DNA of 64,000 nt from the NCBI GenBank assembly GCA_030068075.1, contig CM057834.1, forward strand, positions 96,179,119 through 96,243,118. Direction: 5' to 3'. The DNA is from Paguma larvata. Taxonomy: Eukaryota > Chordata > Mammalia > Carnivora > Viverridae. Under the pieces are notes generated by a model that made no database searches, was not told where the DNA came from, and worked only from the letters and a program-made list of their open reading frames with translations. Every line of letters begins with the position of its first letter. Within the stretch, counting starts at the first letter, position 1. Position numbers and translations under genes: made by a program. Positions 35,526 through 47,970 of the stretch are shown here, piece by piece.

Positions 35526-36874
35526 GGTGTTGAGCTTTCGAGAAAGAGGGAGGGGGGTGCCCTGGGTCCAGGTGATGGGATTCTGTGTAAGCAGTGATAC
35601 CCCCATTCCTGCACCTTCAGAGATGCAGACACCTGCGGTCTTCTAACCCACTCCTGAGCTGCCTGTACCCTGGACCTCTGTTCTCAAATGTCAGAATTAT
35701 ATTCAAACATCAGAATAAAAATAAGTACAAAGCAAATGTCGCTTGGAAAGAGTATTTCTGATGATCAGATCATGGTTGCCAGGTGTTTTCACTAAATATC
35801 ATGACTAAAGAGAAGGGCCTGGGATTCTTCGCTAAGACAGCAAGAGAGGGAAGAGACGGCTCAAAGCCTTAAAATACCCAGTGCTCCCGTTTAACCGTGC
35901 TGTCTGTGAGGGTTTCTTTGTCTCGCTGTTTATGTCTTTCTGTCTTTTGGTCTCATAACCGTTATCTATTAATGCCCATCAGCCTCAAAAGTTTAATTTT
36001 CCTCCCATTTCTTCCAACCGCCAAGCTCAACTCTTACTCTCTCTTTTTTTAACCTTACGACTGAATTCATTAAAACAGTTTGTCTTCAAAGGTTTTCTTT
36101 TTTTCATTGGCCTGGAAAGACTCACATGGTTGGTTTCTCTAATTTTCAGGAGGCAGCTGGTTGAGCCGAAGCTGGTTTCACTGCCGCTAGGCTTCCTCCC
36201 CTCCTCCAGTGGGCTGACTCCAATTAGAATGGAATCCGGAATGGGCGGGCAGCACGCATTTGAAATCACCATCCGTGGCCACTATGACTTCTAAACCCAG
36301 AGGCACCATTAGGTCAGGGCCATATTTGTAGGCATCTTGTTATACTTGGCACTATTGAAAAATGAGAAACTGGAATGAACTGAGGACTTAATGCTTTCCC
36401 CAAAAGTGGAACAAAAGAGATGGCCGTAGACAAGAACACGTAATAGTTTAAGTGGCGTGCGTGGCTGATGAGCTAGGTTTCTGGAGGAGAACATTACAGG
36501 AAGGAAAGGAAAATGAGTAAGTTGGGAACAGGCACAGTCTCACTTCCTGAGCCACAGTCTTCTATACCAGACATAAGACCAAAGCCTTAAAATACCAGCA
36601 ACCTGTGTCCTCACACTGTTTCCTTGAATGATTGGCCAGGGTGCTAAATGCAGCATAGAGTCTTTTAGAGAATCCTTGACCTTGAGCAGTCACAGAAATT
36701 CACATGCAGTGAATCCTTTGCTGCGTTGGCGTCTCTCCTGCCACCTGTGACTGCTTTTGCAGCTCCTCTTGTGTCCAAAACAGGTCATGAGCAAACACTC
36801 AGGCAAATTCGGTCTCAGCGTGTCACCACGCAACACATGCTTTCTGGAAGACCATTTTTTTAACTCTAGAAAGT

Positions 36875-36992
36875 GCGTGCATGCATGTGTGTGTCTGTGT
36901 GTGTACACATGTGTTTTCTGGGGGAAAATATGTGCACACACATTTACAGACGTAATTGCTAAACACACACACACACGTACACGCATGTCCAC
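36875..36992. repeat. GT-rich arm and CA-rich arm in opposition
   Basis: A TG-rich tract (36875-36912) is followed about 55 bp later by a CA-rich tract (36959-36992). The two are broadly complementary. Confidence 0.7.
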
Positions 36993-37765
36993 ACTCCTAT
37001 TCTGGAAAATCACTTTGAGGTTGATTTTATATATATGTAAAGAGAGAGAGAGAAAGAAAGCTGTAGAGCCATATAGGAAGCCTCATGCAAGTATTTTTCA
37101 TTTATTTCCTATAGGAATACATTTGTTGCACACAACAATGAATAAATCTATCCTTTTTCCACAGATGTGATGCACAAAAGAGGGGCATGCTCAAAGAACC
37201 TACAGAGGGGAAAAGTTTCTAATAGAGGAGAAAACCATTAAAGTAAAATTTTAGCTGTTAGTTTTATAATTGAAGCTATCTCCTCACTTGAAAATATTGT
37301 TTTAACTGGAGGAGAAGGAAATGGGGGCCTGGCAAATGGCCAAACAAGGTTAATTTCCCCCAACAGATTACAAGCATATACGTGAAGATTTCAAGAGAGT
37401 CCTCACTGTGGTGGGGGCAGAGTTTGGTCATTCAAGGCTAATATAGTAATTCAGTGAAGGAGTGTCCTAAATTCATTCTTTTCCTTCCTTTTCCTTCCTC
37501 CCCTTCTCATTTTTACTTCTTTTTCCTTTTATCCTTCTTCCACCAAGAGGCAGGCAAAGTATAATAACTTTTTTTATGATAATCTCATTTTCAAGATCAA
37601 CCCTGGATTATTCATAATCCTGGACTTATTCTTTCCAAAATGTACTGATAGCCAATTATTTCTTGGTTTCTTTGAGGTGAATCTTTGCTTTTCAACCCAT
37701 ATTTTATGTTCTTTGAAGTTTGAAGAAACTACCCTCAAAAAGTGGTAGATGGTAATAGAAATAGG

Positions 37766-37978
37766 GGGCGCCTGGGTGGCTCAGTTGGTTGAGCGTCCGA
37801 CTTCGGCTCAGGTCATGATCTCACGGTCTGTGAGTTCGAGCCCCGCGTCGGGCTCTGTGCTGACAGCTCAGAGCCTGGAGCCTGCTTCGGATTCTGTGTC
37901 TCCATCTCTCTCTGCCCCTCCCCCACTCATGCTCTGTCTCTCTCTGTCTCAAAAATAAATAAACATTTAAAAAAAAAA
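37766..37978 (+). repeat. CAN-SINE, close to consensus
   Basis: GGGCGCCTGGGTGGCTCAGT with intact box-B-like GAGTTCGAGCCCC, full CT region and AAATAAATAAACATTT(A)n tail. Duplication AGAAATAGG at 37757-37765 and 37979-37987. Probably one of the youngest copies here. Confidence 0.94.
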
Positions 37979-39026
37979 AGAAATAGGTTACAAAAATGTC
38001 TTCGGTTGTCTTTCAGTGGAGGTGTGCTGGACTCTAGAGACACAACAGACAAAACCCAGTGTGGGCCCAAGGAAGCCTTAGCCTTTGGTATATGCATATG
38101 TAAACCACCAATTGTAGTTTAGTGTGAGAAAGCATTTGAGATTACTATATTTTGAATTTATTTCACAGAAGAATGACTGTTTAAGTCTAGTTCTCGCAGA
38201 AACAAGTGATACCAGTGCCGGGAGGGGGAGGGGGGAAGCTGGGTGGGTGGTCATGGCCAAACCAGACAGGCAGCTCAGTGTGGGGATATGGGACTCAGTC
38301 TGAAGGCTGCCTGCTCCTGGCCTGGGGAGGAGACTCATGACCTTTGGTGTGCCCACTCCTTAGGCTCTGTGTGGCATCACTCACCAATAGTTTTCAGAAG
38401 GCATCTTTTCTTTTTCCCTCAAGAAGCATGGTGTCATCTACTGTCATCGCATCCAGGAAGCCTGTGAGGTCTCAAATTAACTTCATGAGGACCTAACCTA
38501 GTTCTTGAGTTGCATGAAGTAGATGCCCTGAGCTGCCAATACTTCCTACATTCTTGCCTCATTCAAGAGAGGAACCTCCGTGAGTTTCTTTCAATGACTC
38601 TGTTTATGTAACCATCATAATCGCCCACAGGAGTTCACCTCCCATCCGATGAGTAAGACTCCAGCTGTGATGTAGTCTTTACCCGCACTAAAGCCAGCTC
38701 CACGGTGTGGCCCGTTCTCTAAAGAGGCAGCAGTTTCGAGGACGGTTTGTATTGACTGAAGGACGGTTCCAGGCGAGGTTAGAACATTTCCACAAATCTC
38801 AAGGTTGCATTAACACACCGGATAAAGGAGTCACGTGGACAAAATGGGTGACATGAGTAGTGATCATCTTTAGCTCCATTTACCTTCCTTGGTCAAGGAA
38901 AATGACTTAAAATAGATGACCCGTTTTTATTATAACAATCAGCAAATGGAAGCGGCTCTGGATTTTAGGAACTACACGTCCACCTCTCAGATCTTGCGGC
39001 CAATCACCCTTTCAGGTGTGGCTTTG

Positions 39027-39043
39027 TTGTTGTTGTTGTTGTT
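39027..39043. repeat. (TTG)n short microsatellite
   Basis: Six TTG units. Confidence 0.8.
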
Positions 39044-39309
39044 TAACTCAAAGTGAAAATCACTTTACTATAAACAGAGTTTATCATAAGTAACAGGACG
39101 TTAGTGGATTTTCTGGTCGTTCTTTTCTATGAAGGTCTTAGCTGGTAGAAAAAAATAGAATTTTATCACTTAAGGAGTCAATCGTGTCTTTATGTCCGTG
39201 AGTAGTAAACCATCAGTGGTTACTTGGTAACTAATTTCCTTTTAAAATTCCAAGAGAAGAAACTGGCAAACAAACCAGTTTGTGGAAATCTATGAAAACA
39301 GCTGGCACT

Positions 39310-39550
39310 TGCTTTAAGCGTGGCCGGGAGCATCGGCTCTGAAGTCCGGAAAATCCGTATTTGACTGTCCCTTCCTGATTAGTATGATGACCTGGGGCAA
39401 ATTATTCCCCTCAGCCTCAGTTACCTTATCTGTGAAACAGGGATGACAACATCTCCGTCAAAAGTGTGGCTGTTGAATAATTTATTAAATAAGGTAGCAT
39501 GAAAATTGCATATGGTGACTGACACATCACGGGAACTCAGGAGAAGCTCA
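39310..39550 (-). repeat. MIR element, antisense
   Basis: GGGAGCATCGGCTCTGAAGT, GATGACCTGGGGCAAATTAT and CTCAGTTACCTTATCTGTGA match the MIR complement. Confidence 0.8.
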
Positions 39551-39594
39551 TTTCCTTATGGCATGTAAATATGAATCTGGCTCCAAGTCCAAGG

Positions 39595-39720
39595 TACCCT
39601 CACTGAACCAACAAACTTTCTGTGAGTGGCTCTTTCCGCTAGATTCTGGGGCTATGACAGTGAATGAAAAGTAGCACTTACCCTCAAGAGCCCTTACAGT
39701 CCAGAATTCTGTTTGGCTCC
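39595..39720 (-). repeat. L2 fragment, antisense
   Basis: TCACTGAACCAACAAACTTT and TTACCCTCAAGAGCCCTTAC, then AGTCCAGAATTCTG, fit the complement of the L2 3' end. Confidence 0.6.
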
Positions 39721-40221
39721 TCCACCCAGCGGAGCAAGCAAGAAAATTGGGGGTGTTTAGCGTTAAGAGCAAAGAAGCAGCAACTTGCCGTTATCAACAG
39801 AATGAACAGAAACCGCCTCATGTCTGAAAAAGGCATAAATTACATAATTAAAGAATTTTACAAGTAAGTAATTAAGCAAATAATGTAACTCCTAAAAGCA
39901 ACAGCTTCATAGCAGGTGATGAAGTTACCCGAGCAGAGGTGACACGAGGCGGAGGCATTCGATTGGAGGACAACTTTATCCACTAAAGGTATTCAAACAA
40001 TTGACCCGTCTGTCCAAATAACACTCCAGTTTACTAAGCCAATAAAAAGAAGATAAAGCAGTCAAAATTAAGACCATCTGTTAAATTGCAAATCATTTCC
40101 TTCTTTTGGATGTATTATTCTAAATGCATCTTATAACACTTTGATTAAGAAACTGCTATTGTAATTGATGATAATGGCTAAGTTGATGGAATGGCATCTC
40201 TCTCAAGGAACCTACTCTACA

Positions 40222-40463
40222 GGGGCGCCTGGGTGGCTCATTCAGTTAAATGTCCGACTTCAGCTCAGGTCATGATCCCCCAGTTTGTGGGTTCAAGTCC
40301 CGCATCGGGCTCTGTGCTGACAGCTCAGAGCTCGGAGCCTGGAGCCCGCTTCGGATTCTGTGTCTCTCTCTCTCTCTGCCCCTGCCTCTCTCCCTCTCTC
40401 TCCCGCCCTCCCCCCTCAAAATGAATAAACATTAGAAGAAGGAGACGGAGAAGAAGGAGAAGC
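40222..40463 (+). repeat. CAN-SINE with purine-repeat tail and target-site duplication
   Basis: The body ends TCAAAATGAATAAACATTAG, and the tail has become a GAAGAAGGAGACGGAGAAGA-type repeat. Duplication AACCTACTCTACA (40209-40221) / AACCTACTTTACA (40464-40476). Confidence 0.92.
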
Positions 40464-40574
40464 AACCTACTTTACAAAGGGAATGAAATCGAGAAATATC
40501 AACTGGGAAGAGTCAGTGTGGACCGCCTAGCTGCATATACTGTTGCTATAAAAAAAGATTCAAATTCGGTTCAG

Positions 40575-40700
40575 CTCAATTCAATACACATTCATTGTAT
40601 TTCTGCTGAGGGCCAGGACCTGGCTAAGGTTACTCTTACCCTCAGAAGCCCACATGCTAGTGAACTACCAGATGCGTAAACAAAGCATTCAACTTCGAAC
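40575..40700 (-). repeat. L2 fragment, antisense
   Basis: ATACACATTCATTGTATTTC, then TGCTGAGGGCCAGGACCTGG, then TTACCCTCAGAAGCCCACAT. Confidence 0.55.
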
Positions 40701-40796
40701 TTTCTGGTCCCTCCATGTGGCTTCCCTCTCTCTCTTCCCACTCCATTATGAAAGAGATGGCCCACTATGCTGCCTGCTTATTTTAAAAAAACTTTT

Positions 40797-41001
40797 GGGG
40801 GCAGCTGGTGGCTCAGTCTATTAGGCATCTGACTCTTGACTTAGACTCAGGTCATGATCTCACAGTTCATGGGATCGAGCCCCACAATGGGCTCTGAGCC
40901 GATAGCGTGCAGTCTGCTTGGGATTCTCTCTCTGCCCTTCTGCCACTTGCCCCCCCCTCTCTGTCTCTCTCTCTCTCTCTCTCGCAAAATAAATAAGCAT
41001 T
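40797..41001 (+). repeat. CAN-SINE with target-site duplication
   Basis: TTGGGATTCTCTCTC subtype. Duplication AAAAAAACTTTT (40785-40796) / AAAAAAACTTTC (41002-41013). Confidence 0.9.
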
Positions 41002-41019
41002 AAAAAAACTTTCTACATG

Positions 41020-41279
41020 AAAATATATATATACATATAGCCTCATGATGGTTTTCCAAAACTATTTGTATGTGCATGCAAATATTTGTCTTTATATATA
41101 TTTTTTCCAGAAATGAGACAATAATGAGATGGTAGAGATATGTTGATGCTGATTTACTGACTCCAATTTGCTTTTAAATGATTCAAGAATTTATGTGTAT
41201 ATATGTATACATACACACCCACAATATATATACGCTTCACATATATGAAGACTATATATATAAATAAACATATACATAT

Positions 41280-41318
<39 letters not shown>

Positions 41319-41320
41319 AA
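41020..41320. repeat. TA-rich tract with (CA)n
   Basis: Repeated TATATA/ATACATATA text, ending in about 17 CA units at 41283-41317. Confidence 0.85.
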
Positions 41321-42437
41321 ATACACAGAAATATGCTGAAATGTTAAAAGTAAGAGAATCTGAATATGGAGGGTATGGTTCTTGGTACTAATCTTGCAAC
41401 TTTTCTGTAAATTTGAAGTGATTTCCGAGTATATTGTTCTCCTAAAAATTTTAAGAGTAAGCGATTCAAGAGCCTTCGTAAGCCTGAACCCTGCCTTCTT
41501 TCCCACAGCAGGTCCTGTGCCCGCACCGCCCCACACTTCAGACCGTGTTCCCAGCTACCCACCGCGGCAGTGCCTGACCCCGGCCACACGTGGCAGTAAG
41601 CTCAGAAAATACCAAAATAGGCTAGCCTTTCCCCAGACCCCAGAAAATCCGATTTTCTGAGGGTTTGCCTTCGATATATATATATTTTTTAAAGCACAGC
41701 CGAGGTCGAGAAGCTGTGACGTCATTTCCTGAACACCACTCTCTGTGCCTTTGTTCACCCTCTTTCCCACACTGGGGGGCCCCCGCCCGCCTTGTGCACC
41801 TTGCGAACATCTCCACCGTCACCTGTCCCCTGAAGAAGCCCAGGCTTCGCCGCAGAAACAGAGGACCTTCCTCTCCTCCTGTTTCTATCTGGACCTCACA
41901 CTGTATTCTAATGGGGTGTTTCTCTCCCAACCAACTGTGAGCGTCTTTGGGGAAAAGGCCTCGGCTCCTCTTTGCTGTTGTTATCAGCACGGGCCTGGCA
42001 TATCGTGAGATTCCAAGAAATGTTTAGTAAATTAAAAGCAAACAAGTTACACTGGTTGGACTCAAGTTATACCAGAGAGCCTCGAGGGCACTCGAGGAGT
42101 GGACGCCGGCTGGGAGCACGAAGGAGGGCGACGATGGCAGGCAGGGGAGGCGGCCGGGAAGGAAGTAGAAGTTCTGGAAACATGTAAGCCGGTCTGGCCA
42201 GACCACAGGCAGAGACGCGGGGACTGAGAGACAAGGCTGCGGATGGAGCAGGTCCAGATAACCAAGGAGGGTGCTGAATGTCACCCGAAGGTGCAGGCGG
42301 CGTCTAGCACAGAGCCCTGCCCACGCGGACCGTCTCAGTGTGTCATTTCTGAGTGAGCGATGTTGACTCTGTTTCCTTAAAGTTTTGACGGTGAAGTCAT
42401 GAAATCTGCTTAAAACTGCTAACCCTCTAACCCTCTC

Positions 42438-42622
42438 TGGGGCGCCAGGGTGGCTCAGTCGGTTAAGTGTCCGACTTTGGCTCAGGTCGTGATCTCACGG
42501 TTTGTGGGTTTGAGCCCCGCGTCAGGCGAGGTGCTGTCAGCATGGAGTCCACTTTGGATCCTCTGCCCCTCCCGTCACCCTCAAAAATAAATATAAAACT
42601 AAACATTAAAAAATAAAATAAA
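42438..42622 (+). repeat. CAN-SINE, shortened body
   Basis: GGGGCGCCAGGGTGGCTCAG. The CT-rich region is mostly missing, and the tail is TCAAAAATAAATATAAAACT. Confidence 0.9.
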
Positions 42623-42794
42623 CTATGAGCCCTCTCCCCAGAAAAATGCATGTGCACTTGGGCCTGAAGTTTCAGAAGATTAACAGATTTTTTGAAATGT
42701 ATCTAGTGACCACCTCCTCCACCCCCAGGGATACTCCAAATTGTAAGAAAAAGGGTGAAGTTTAAGTTTAGGGGTGACACACTCTCCTCTCATA

Positions 42795-43115
42795 CCAATG
42801 CAAACCGCAGCCAGAATGATCTTTTAAAACTGCAAATCAGATTATGTCACCTGTACTTGAAACCCTACCGAGTTACCCTTTGCTTTCTACACAAAAAAAA
42901 TCCACAAGATGCCACGCCTCCTAGACTCACTTCCTGCCACTCCCCCCTGAATTTTTGCCTTTTCACTGTCTTGACCTTCTTTGCACTGGCCTTCAGCATT
43001 CCCTCCTTCCCCAGGGCCTTTGCACATGCATTCTCTGGTTTAGGATGCCTGCTCTGTTCCCAATACCACTTAAGTCTCATGCTCCTTCAGTGTTTAACTT
43101 AAATATCATTTACTC
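42795..43115 (+). repeat. L2 fragment
   Basis: Sense L2 3' region: CAGAATGATCTTTTAAAACT, GCAAATCAGATTATGTCACC, CCCCAGGGCCTTTGCACATG and CCTGCTCTGTTCCCAATACC. Confidence 0.8.
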
Positions 43116-43234
43116 CTTGCTCTAATAGCTTCACGGCTTGTAGAAGACACTTAATAAATAAAGAATATACAAAAAAGACCTGTTGCTAGCCAGAGGAAGA
43201 TGTAAGCTCAAGGGAGAATTTCTTTAAGGTGGGA

Positions 43235-43340
43235 AGGATTTAAAGCCCACAGCAATTAAACGACCTATCAGACCAGGGCTGGTGGGTGGCAAAACCAAGA
43301 TTAAACCCACATCTTTGGACCCCTGCCCTCCACATATACA
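43235..43340 (+). repeat. Possible MIR fragment
   Basis: GGCAAAACCAAGATTAAACC, then CACATCTTTGGAC, weakly resembles the MIR 3' core. Confidence 0.3.
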
Positions 43341-43974
43341 CATTGGTCGCTGACCGGGTGTGTCAGATGGAGCTTACCACGATGGGGTCCTCCCCCCACT
43401 TGCTCTTTCTAGAATACTCTAACCTGTTGACCGCCATATTTTCCCGTAATGCTTATTAACACGGTTTCAGGAGCATGACCGTGGAAATTCTGGATGCAAG
43501 CTATCTTCCCACTGAAGAGTCGAGCAAAGTTGTTCAGTACTTCTGGCTCTCCAAGCAAGGAGGACCCCCTGGCTCCCACACAGTCAACTCACAGATCAGA
43601 AAACCTATAGATGTATTTAAAGTAATGCAATCTACACCTGCATCTCATGGGTAGTACATGCCATTCAGGCTAAGCTTGAGAGATTTTTCTTTGGTATCTT
43701 TTCACCCCTGTGCAGATTCAGACGCTTGAAGCTTATTACATAGAAACTGACCCGCAAGTAGCCTGGCCTATAGAGAATGGTAGGAAAGTGATTACAAAAG
43801 TTATATATTCACCTGGGGAAACAGAACACGTAAAGGTAAACATTAACCCATCCTGGCTCAGTGTTGTTAGTCTAAAATTATTATAGTAAACTGAGGAAAA
43901 CATCAAGCAAACAGAGTAAAAAGATTCAGAAGGGAAATTCCAAGAGGTACACTTGGGGAGAAAAAGCAGATTTT

Positions 43975-44130
43975 GCCGATGTAAGGCCGGGAGAGAAGCT
44001 GGCGTGTTCAGGATAGCAGGGCCTTGGGAGTACAACAGGAAGCAGGTTTAGGAAGAGCTGGGCCTTGCAGATTGCCTTGGAAGGCCTAAAGCAGGACCAG
44101 GATATCTGCAGAGGGGCGATGGCCAAGGTT
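43975..44130 (-). repeat. Possible L2 fragment, antisense
   Basis: GGAAGAGCTGGGCCTTGCAG followed by ATTGCCTTGGAAGGCCTAAA resembles L2 antisense text. Confidence 0.4.
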
Positions 44131-44445
44131 TCTAGGACCAGAGTTCCACACCACTTACTTAACTTTTTTACTGGATGAAATGGAACACCAGTTAATGAGA
44201 GTGATTGTTCTGGGCAGTGGAATTCAGTCGTGAGGAAGCTTTTCGAGGGTGGGGCTCAGGTCCGTGTTTTCTCTTGCACGGAGTCTGCTCCCCAGCAGTT
44301 CCTCCGAGATTGTATAGAAGCCGTATAGAGCTTTCAGGATCCGGGGTCACGGGACGAGATAGAACAGAGCTGTGGACGGCAGGAAGGAGTAAGCAAATAT
44401 AAAGTGTTTGTTTGCAGAAGAAGATAAAAAGAAAGAAGCCTTCTG

Positions 44446-44850
44446 TTATGGACTGAATGTCTGCGGCTCCCCAAATTCTGTGCTGGAGCCTTAAACCCCA
44501 ATGATACAGTGTATAGAGATGAGGCTTTGGGAGGTCGTATTTAGGTTTACATGAAGTGATGAGGGTGCGGCCCCCAGGATGGGATTAGTGCCCTTATAAG
44601 AAGAGGAAGAGACCAGAAAGCTAGTGCTCTCTGCCTTAACTCCCCCCACCACCTGCTCTCCCTCTCTGTCTCTCTCTCTTTCTCTCTCTCTCTGCCATGG
44701 AAGCACATAGCAAGCACATGTCTGTGTGCAAGGCAAGAGGAGAGACCACAGCAGGAAAAAAACCAGCCGGCACCTCGATCTTAGACTCATACCCTCCAGC
44801 ACTATGAAAGTAGACTTCTGTCATTTGAGCCGTCCAGCTGTGGCCAATCT
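44446..44850 (+). repeat. MLT1-type MaLR LTR
   Basis: TGTTATGGACTGAATGTCTG, GAGATGAGGCTTTGGGAGGT and GGATGGGATTAGTGCCCTTA are standard MLT1 blocks, with a CT microsatellite at 44657-44694. The 3' end is incomplete. Confidence 0.85.
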
Positions 44851-45483
44851 GCAGTTTTCTTGAGGGACTGGGTCAGTGCCTGTGTGAGATCACAGGCTGG
44901 AGCCTGCTGGTCTCCTCTCCAGTGCGTATGCTGTGATGTCCCGACAGCTGGAAATCAGCCGGCTGGGGGTGTTTACACCATGGGGATAGGCAAACACTGT
45001 AAATCAGGGCTTCCCCTACCCGCTATTTCACCTTTACCGGCATACGCCTGGATTCGTTAGATGACATACATCCTTGTGGGAGCAGAGTTCTCTGGAATTC
45101 CCACGTTCAAAATAAACCTTGACTTTTTCGTTGTTGTTTCTGTTTTAATTAACACATGATGACACTCTTCGGTTCTCTTGTATTACCCATCCGGGTGGTT
45201 GGTTGTTCAGCATTTGTGGACTCTCCCGGCAAACCAACCATCACTTACAGCATTGCTCCTGTGGGGAAGTATGCCCAAGTTGAAAGTTACTGACTCTAGA
45301 ATAAATTTTTGGAAAAGAGCCCCTTTGTAGAGTTAGAGACTTTCAATTCCGGATCCTCACGGGGAAGGGAGAGAATGAAAAGGATCATGTTGCCAAATAT
45401 ATCCTAAGGGAAAAGGCAAAAAGAAACGGAATTATTGAGCGTGAGAAGGAAGAGATAAGGGGGAATTTAATTATGGAGTAAGC

Positions 45484-45718
45484 GGGGCACCGGCTGTCTC
45501 AGTCAGTCAAGCATCAGACTCTTGATTTCAGTTCAGGTCATGATCTCACACAGCTCAGGTCATGACCTCGCCGTTATGAGATCAAGCCCCGTGTCCGGCT
45601 CTGTGTGGGCGTGGAGCCTGCCTGGGATTCTCTCTCTTCCTCTCCCTCTGCCCCTCCCCTGCCTGCTCACTTGCTTGCTCTCTCTCTGTCAAAAAATAAA
45701 TAAATGAAAATAAAAAAA
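45484..45718 (+). repeat. CAN-SINE with internal 22-bp duplication
   Basis: The segment CAGTTCAGGTCATGATCTCA (45529) is repeated in tandem as CAGCTCAGGTCATGACCTCG (45551). The rest is the TGGGATTCTCTCTC subtype. Confidence 0.88.
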
Positions 45719-46055
45719 CAACAGGAGTGAGCACCATTGCTTTTGCACAGTAAGCGTCAGGGATTTGGTTAGATGAGGGAAAGATACCTTTATGTTATTA
45801 TTCTGGGATGGACAGTTTGTGGATTTTATTCCAAACATTTGCAGGCTTTTCTTCGTCAATCAGGGGTCCATTTCAAGAACCGAGAAATGATTACGACAAG
45901 GTAGCTTGCCTGCTTTCAGGGTGTCTAGCATCCTTATGATCTCGAATCTGCAGATGACATTCTGTTGTTTGGAATCTTGAGAAACATGATATCATTCAAC
46001 AAATCTCTTTTATAACACACCGTAGAGTAACAAGGCTCCAAGTTTATTATTTTTT

Positions 46056-46272
46056 TTTAAATTTTTTAACATTTATTCATTTTTGGGAGACAGAGAGAGA
46101 CAGGGCATGAGCAGGGGAGGGGCAGAGAGAGAGGGAGACACAGAATCCGAAGCAGGCTCCAGGCTCCGAGCCATCAGCACAGAGCCCGACGTGGGGCTCA
46201 AATCCATGAACCGTGATATCGTGATCTGAGCTGAAGTTGGACACTTAACCAACTGAGCCAACCGGGCGCCCC
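46056..46272 (-). repeat. CAN-SINE
   Basis: Antisense full copy ending GAGCCAACCGGGCGCCCC. Possible duplication TATTATTTTTT / TATCATTTTTT. Confidence 0.92.
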
Positions 46273-46889
46273 TATCATTTTTTCTGTCTAAGAAATGAAT
46301 ATCATAAAACGAAAGCTATCTCATATTAGTATCAAACTGTAAATTAAGCATTCTAAATAATCAATAATTTTGATCATTTAGTGAGGGAAAAGATGTTTTT
46401 GGGGCTCGTTACGTTAGCGTTATTTTTGCCATTCATTCAGAAAGGGTGGGAGTATTCCTTTCCTAAATGAGATTGCATACCCTGATTTGACATTTCCTTA
46501 AAAACCACGCGAAACCGTGAAATGACAGCCATAAATCTGCCACCGCGAAACCGAAGTGGTTCACGGCCCTCCCAGGCCCTGGCTTAATAGTTGGTTTATG
46601 GTGTGGATTCAGAATAACACTTTTCAGCCTGGTATTGTTCCTTCCTCACAAACTGACATGAATCCATAAAGCTTTTTAACGATGACTCTAAAAATACACG
46701 GAAAGTATTCTCTGTAGCATGTTTTTTGGTTTGTTTATCTAGAACCCTTCGCTTTCTAAATTTCTGTTCATGATCTGCCCTGGAATGACGGTCGCCCCTC
46801 TAGCTGAGGAATGCATAAAGCCTCACCCCGCCCGGACCGCTCAGCTGCCGCCTTGGCCAGGTGTGCCGTCCCGCCTCGGCTTAGGCCCC

Positions 46890-47030
46890 CAGGATCTCAA
46901 ACCCCTGTATGCACGAGCATCATCTCGGGAATCTGTTCTACCTGCTGATGCCGAGCTGAATCTCAAGACCCTCTGAGTTGGGCCCTCTGAGCTAAATTCT
47001 GGAGCTGGGCCTGGGAATCAGCATTTGGGC
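46890..47030. mobile_element. Probable MER5-type hAT-Charlie fragment
   Basis: GGATCTCAAACCCCTGTATG, ACGAGCATCATCTCGGGAAT and GAGCTGGGCCTGGGAATCAG, then CATTTGGGCAGGGA, follow the MER5 pattern. Confidence 0.5.
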
Positions 47031-47864
47031 AGGGAACTGTTATCGGGGGCTTCGTCTGGCCCACTCTCTGGAAGCGCAGTAACCGGAGATGGCTCGGGGA
47101 AGCCCACGTTCTTGCCGGCGATGCCCGGCATCTGTAACTGGGATGCCTGGGGCTTCCTCCGCCTCTGCTGCCCAGAAGCCCTCCCAAGGCCCAGGCTCTT
47201 CGGGACTCGAGCTTGAGTTTCAAATGCCAGATACGTTCATCTCTTCCAATACATTGCCCCTGCCTCTCGGCCTCCGGCTTATTCAGAGGACTCGGCCACC
47301 TCCCGACACCAGCTCCACGTCTTCTCTCCTGCAGGGCCCAAATACATTCTAGATCATGAGCCCTCCTCCTCTGGGAGAACTCTCTGGTGGCCCAGGGAAC
47401 CCCCTGGTGTGTCTGCTTCAGGTGTCCTGCCCTGTTGGCTCTCCTTGACCGCCCCCACCCCGCCCCAGCCCCTTTCACAGCAGCTGGCCCAGATCGTCCG
47501 TCTGTCCCACTGGGCTCTGAACTGCTGAGCACACTGATTCCCTCTTTCTCGTTCACTGTTTACCCAACACCCAACCTAAAGGGAGTCTTGCATAAACAAC
47601 CGATACTGTAAAAAAAGCGTATGACTTTCACCCAAGGCATGATCCCTCCAACTGCACTGTCTCTGCTCCAAGCTTGCTGCACGCTGCTCCCCCACTGGGC
47701 TTCCCCGCCGTGATGACTCAGCCTCTGGTTCCTTGAGTCTTGGCGTCCATGTCTTTTCTCCCAGACGTCTTCGGCCCCTGGAGACAGGGCTGGTGCCTCT
47801 CGTATTCCAGGGCCTCCCGTGTTACCTGGTTCTGCGCTTACCCCACTGCCTTCTGATGATGCCT

Positions 47865-47970
47865 GGTAGTCTTAAATCCTCTAGATCAAGGGCTCCTTGG
47901 GAGCAGGGATTGTCACCTCAGCGGACAGTAGATGGTACGCAATAGATGTTTGCTGAAAGCACGAGAAAGC
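47865..47970 (+). repeat. Possible L2 3' end
   Basis: TAGATCAAGGGCTCCTTGGG, then AGCAGGGATTGTCACCTC, then GCAATAGATGTTTGCTGAA. Confidence 0.5.

Noticed and set aside
46963..47556. 197-residue open frame on the minus strand
   Set aside because: The local GC content is high, the composition is biased (Arg, Gly, Ser), no domain is recognisable, and several overlapping frames are open on the plus strand too. The first part overlaps a MER5-like fossil.
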